Shown: positions 63,445 through 64,000 of the stretch, one piece after another
How positions within the stretch are numbered: the first letter of the stretch is position 1
How the letters are laid out: the number at the start of each line of letters is the position of its first letter
DNA from: Pipra filicauda
Taxonomy: Eukaryota; Chordata; Aves; Passeriformes; Pipridae
Length of the DNA: 64,000 nucleotides
Reading direction: 5' to 3'
Assembly (NCBI RefSeq): GCF_003945595.2
Contig: NW_024104376.1
Coordinates: 1,426,001 to 1,490,000, forward strand
Program-made: the position numbers and the translations under genes
Notes under the pieces: model-generated
The model's database searches: none
What the model saw: only the letters and a program-made list of their open reading frames with translations
What the model was told of the DNA's origin: nothing

Positions 63445-63725
63445 GTTCAAAAGTACCTTTAAAGATCATCTCATCCATGATGAGCAGAGACATCTTGCAC
63501 TACACCAGGTTGCTCAAAGCACTGTCCAACCTGACCTTGAACTCTTGCAGGGATGAAGCATCCACAACTTTGCTGAGCAACCTGTTCCACTATCTCACCA
63601 CCTTCATCATAAAACATTTCTTCCTTATGTCCAGTCTAAACCTACATTCTTTCAGTTTAGTACCATTGCTCCTTGTCCCGTCGCTACAGGCTTTGGTAAA
63701 AAGTGAGCATGCATGTTTTTAATAT
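63445..63725 (-). mobile_element. CR1 LINE 3' fragment (antisense)
   Basis: 'ctttaaagatcatctcatcc', then 'ccaggttgctcaaagcactg', then TCCAACCTGACCTTGAACTC, then 'ctgagcaacctgttccacta', then 'cttccttatgtccagtctaa', then 'tccttgtcccgtcgctacag' is the inverted CR1 3' region for about 280 bp. It is one of the better-preserved copies here. The ORF at 63393-63722 is read antisense through it and is not a gene. Confidence 0.88.
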
Positions 63726-64000
63726 CTCCTTAGGCGGGGTACCCAGAGCCTTGGAGCACACAAGCCCTTTGGTCGGGTCAGCATTCTACAACCACATCAA
63801 GAACTTTCTCCTTGGGTTAATGTGATTGTGGGTTTATCCTCCCAAACCCTGTCACAATAAGTGACATTGGCAGAAATGCCACTTTGCTGATGTAACAGCC
63901 TTTCTGCTTGTGGTTTTTGCCACCACAGCTGCATCAGTGAGTGACGTGTCATGCCCTAGGCTGATACAACCACGTGATAAGTGTTAGTGGTACAAAACTG
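63726..64000. other. Gene-free end of the window
   Basis: No exon or repeat recognised in the last 275 bases, though the antisense CR1 may extend a little into it (GGCGGGGTACCCAGAGC resembles consensus). Confidence 0.5.

Noticed and set aside
63393..63722. A 109-codon frame at the end of the window
   Set aside because: It reads antisense through a CR1 copy.
1..64000. CRISPR arrays, tRNA or rRNA genes, operons, bacterial mobile elements
   Set aside because: None of the required repeats, cloverleaf boxes or gene arrangements was seen. The window is vertebrate nuclear DNA.

Overview
The window is vertebrate nuclear DNA, almost certainly from a bird. It has no bacterial-style gene density, no operons and no long open frames. 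It carries nine recognisable fragments of CR1 LINEs, the dominant avian retroposon, plus several avian-type endogenous-retrovirus LTRs, mononucleotide and GA microsatellites, and one strong CpG island. The open frames in the window are short and lack coding character, apart from decayed retrotransposon pieces. I find no convincing protein-coding exon, tRNA, rRNA or CRISPR array.

Layout. From 1 to about 57.2 kb the sequence is mostly AT-rich intergenic or intronic DNA with scattered retroelements. Two full-length solo LTRs of one family lie in the same orientation at 2835-4053 and 22621-23842. The first has perfect TGT...ACA ends and a 5-bp target-site duplication (CCAGT). It sits inside an older minus-strand non-LTR retrotransposon fragment: the end of a reverse-transcriptase ORF on one side, and the zinc-finger-like C-terminus plus 3' UTR on the other. 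A second copy of that 3' UTR end lies at 51722-51778. A more distantly related LTR lies at about 12.42-13.56 kb, a minus-strand LTR with TATA and AATAAA signals at about 30.17-31.06 kb, and a probable LTR 3' part at about 6.9-7.4 kb. CR1 fragments lie at 0.4, 15.7-16.2, 16.6, 28.6, 29.6 (weak), 31.6, 33.9-34.4, 39.8-40.1 and 63.4-63.7 kb.

From about 57.9 to 59.4 kb there is a dense CpG island, clearly a promoter. It contains an octamer (ATGCAAAT) nine bases from a palindromic CRE (TGACGTCA), then a long oligo-T tract, then a GC-rich probable noncoding first exon ending in a good splice donor at 58655/58656. A low-GC patch further in carries a YY1-like site. The gene it serves cannot be named from this window. 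The flanking DNA on both sides, including 4.5 kb downstream, shows no coding exon, so the gene probably has a long first intron or is a noncoding RNA.

There is no cooperative gene system here. The biologically interesting content is the nested retroelement, the hairpin shared by the two retrotransposon 3' ends, the LTR family relationships, and the architecture of the CpG-island promoter. Statements about family identity come from recognition of conserved sequence, not from database searches.
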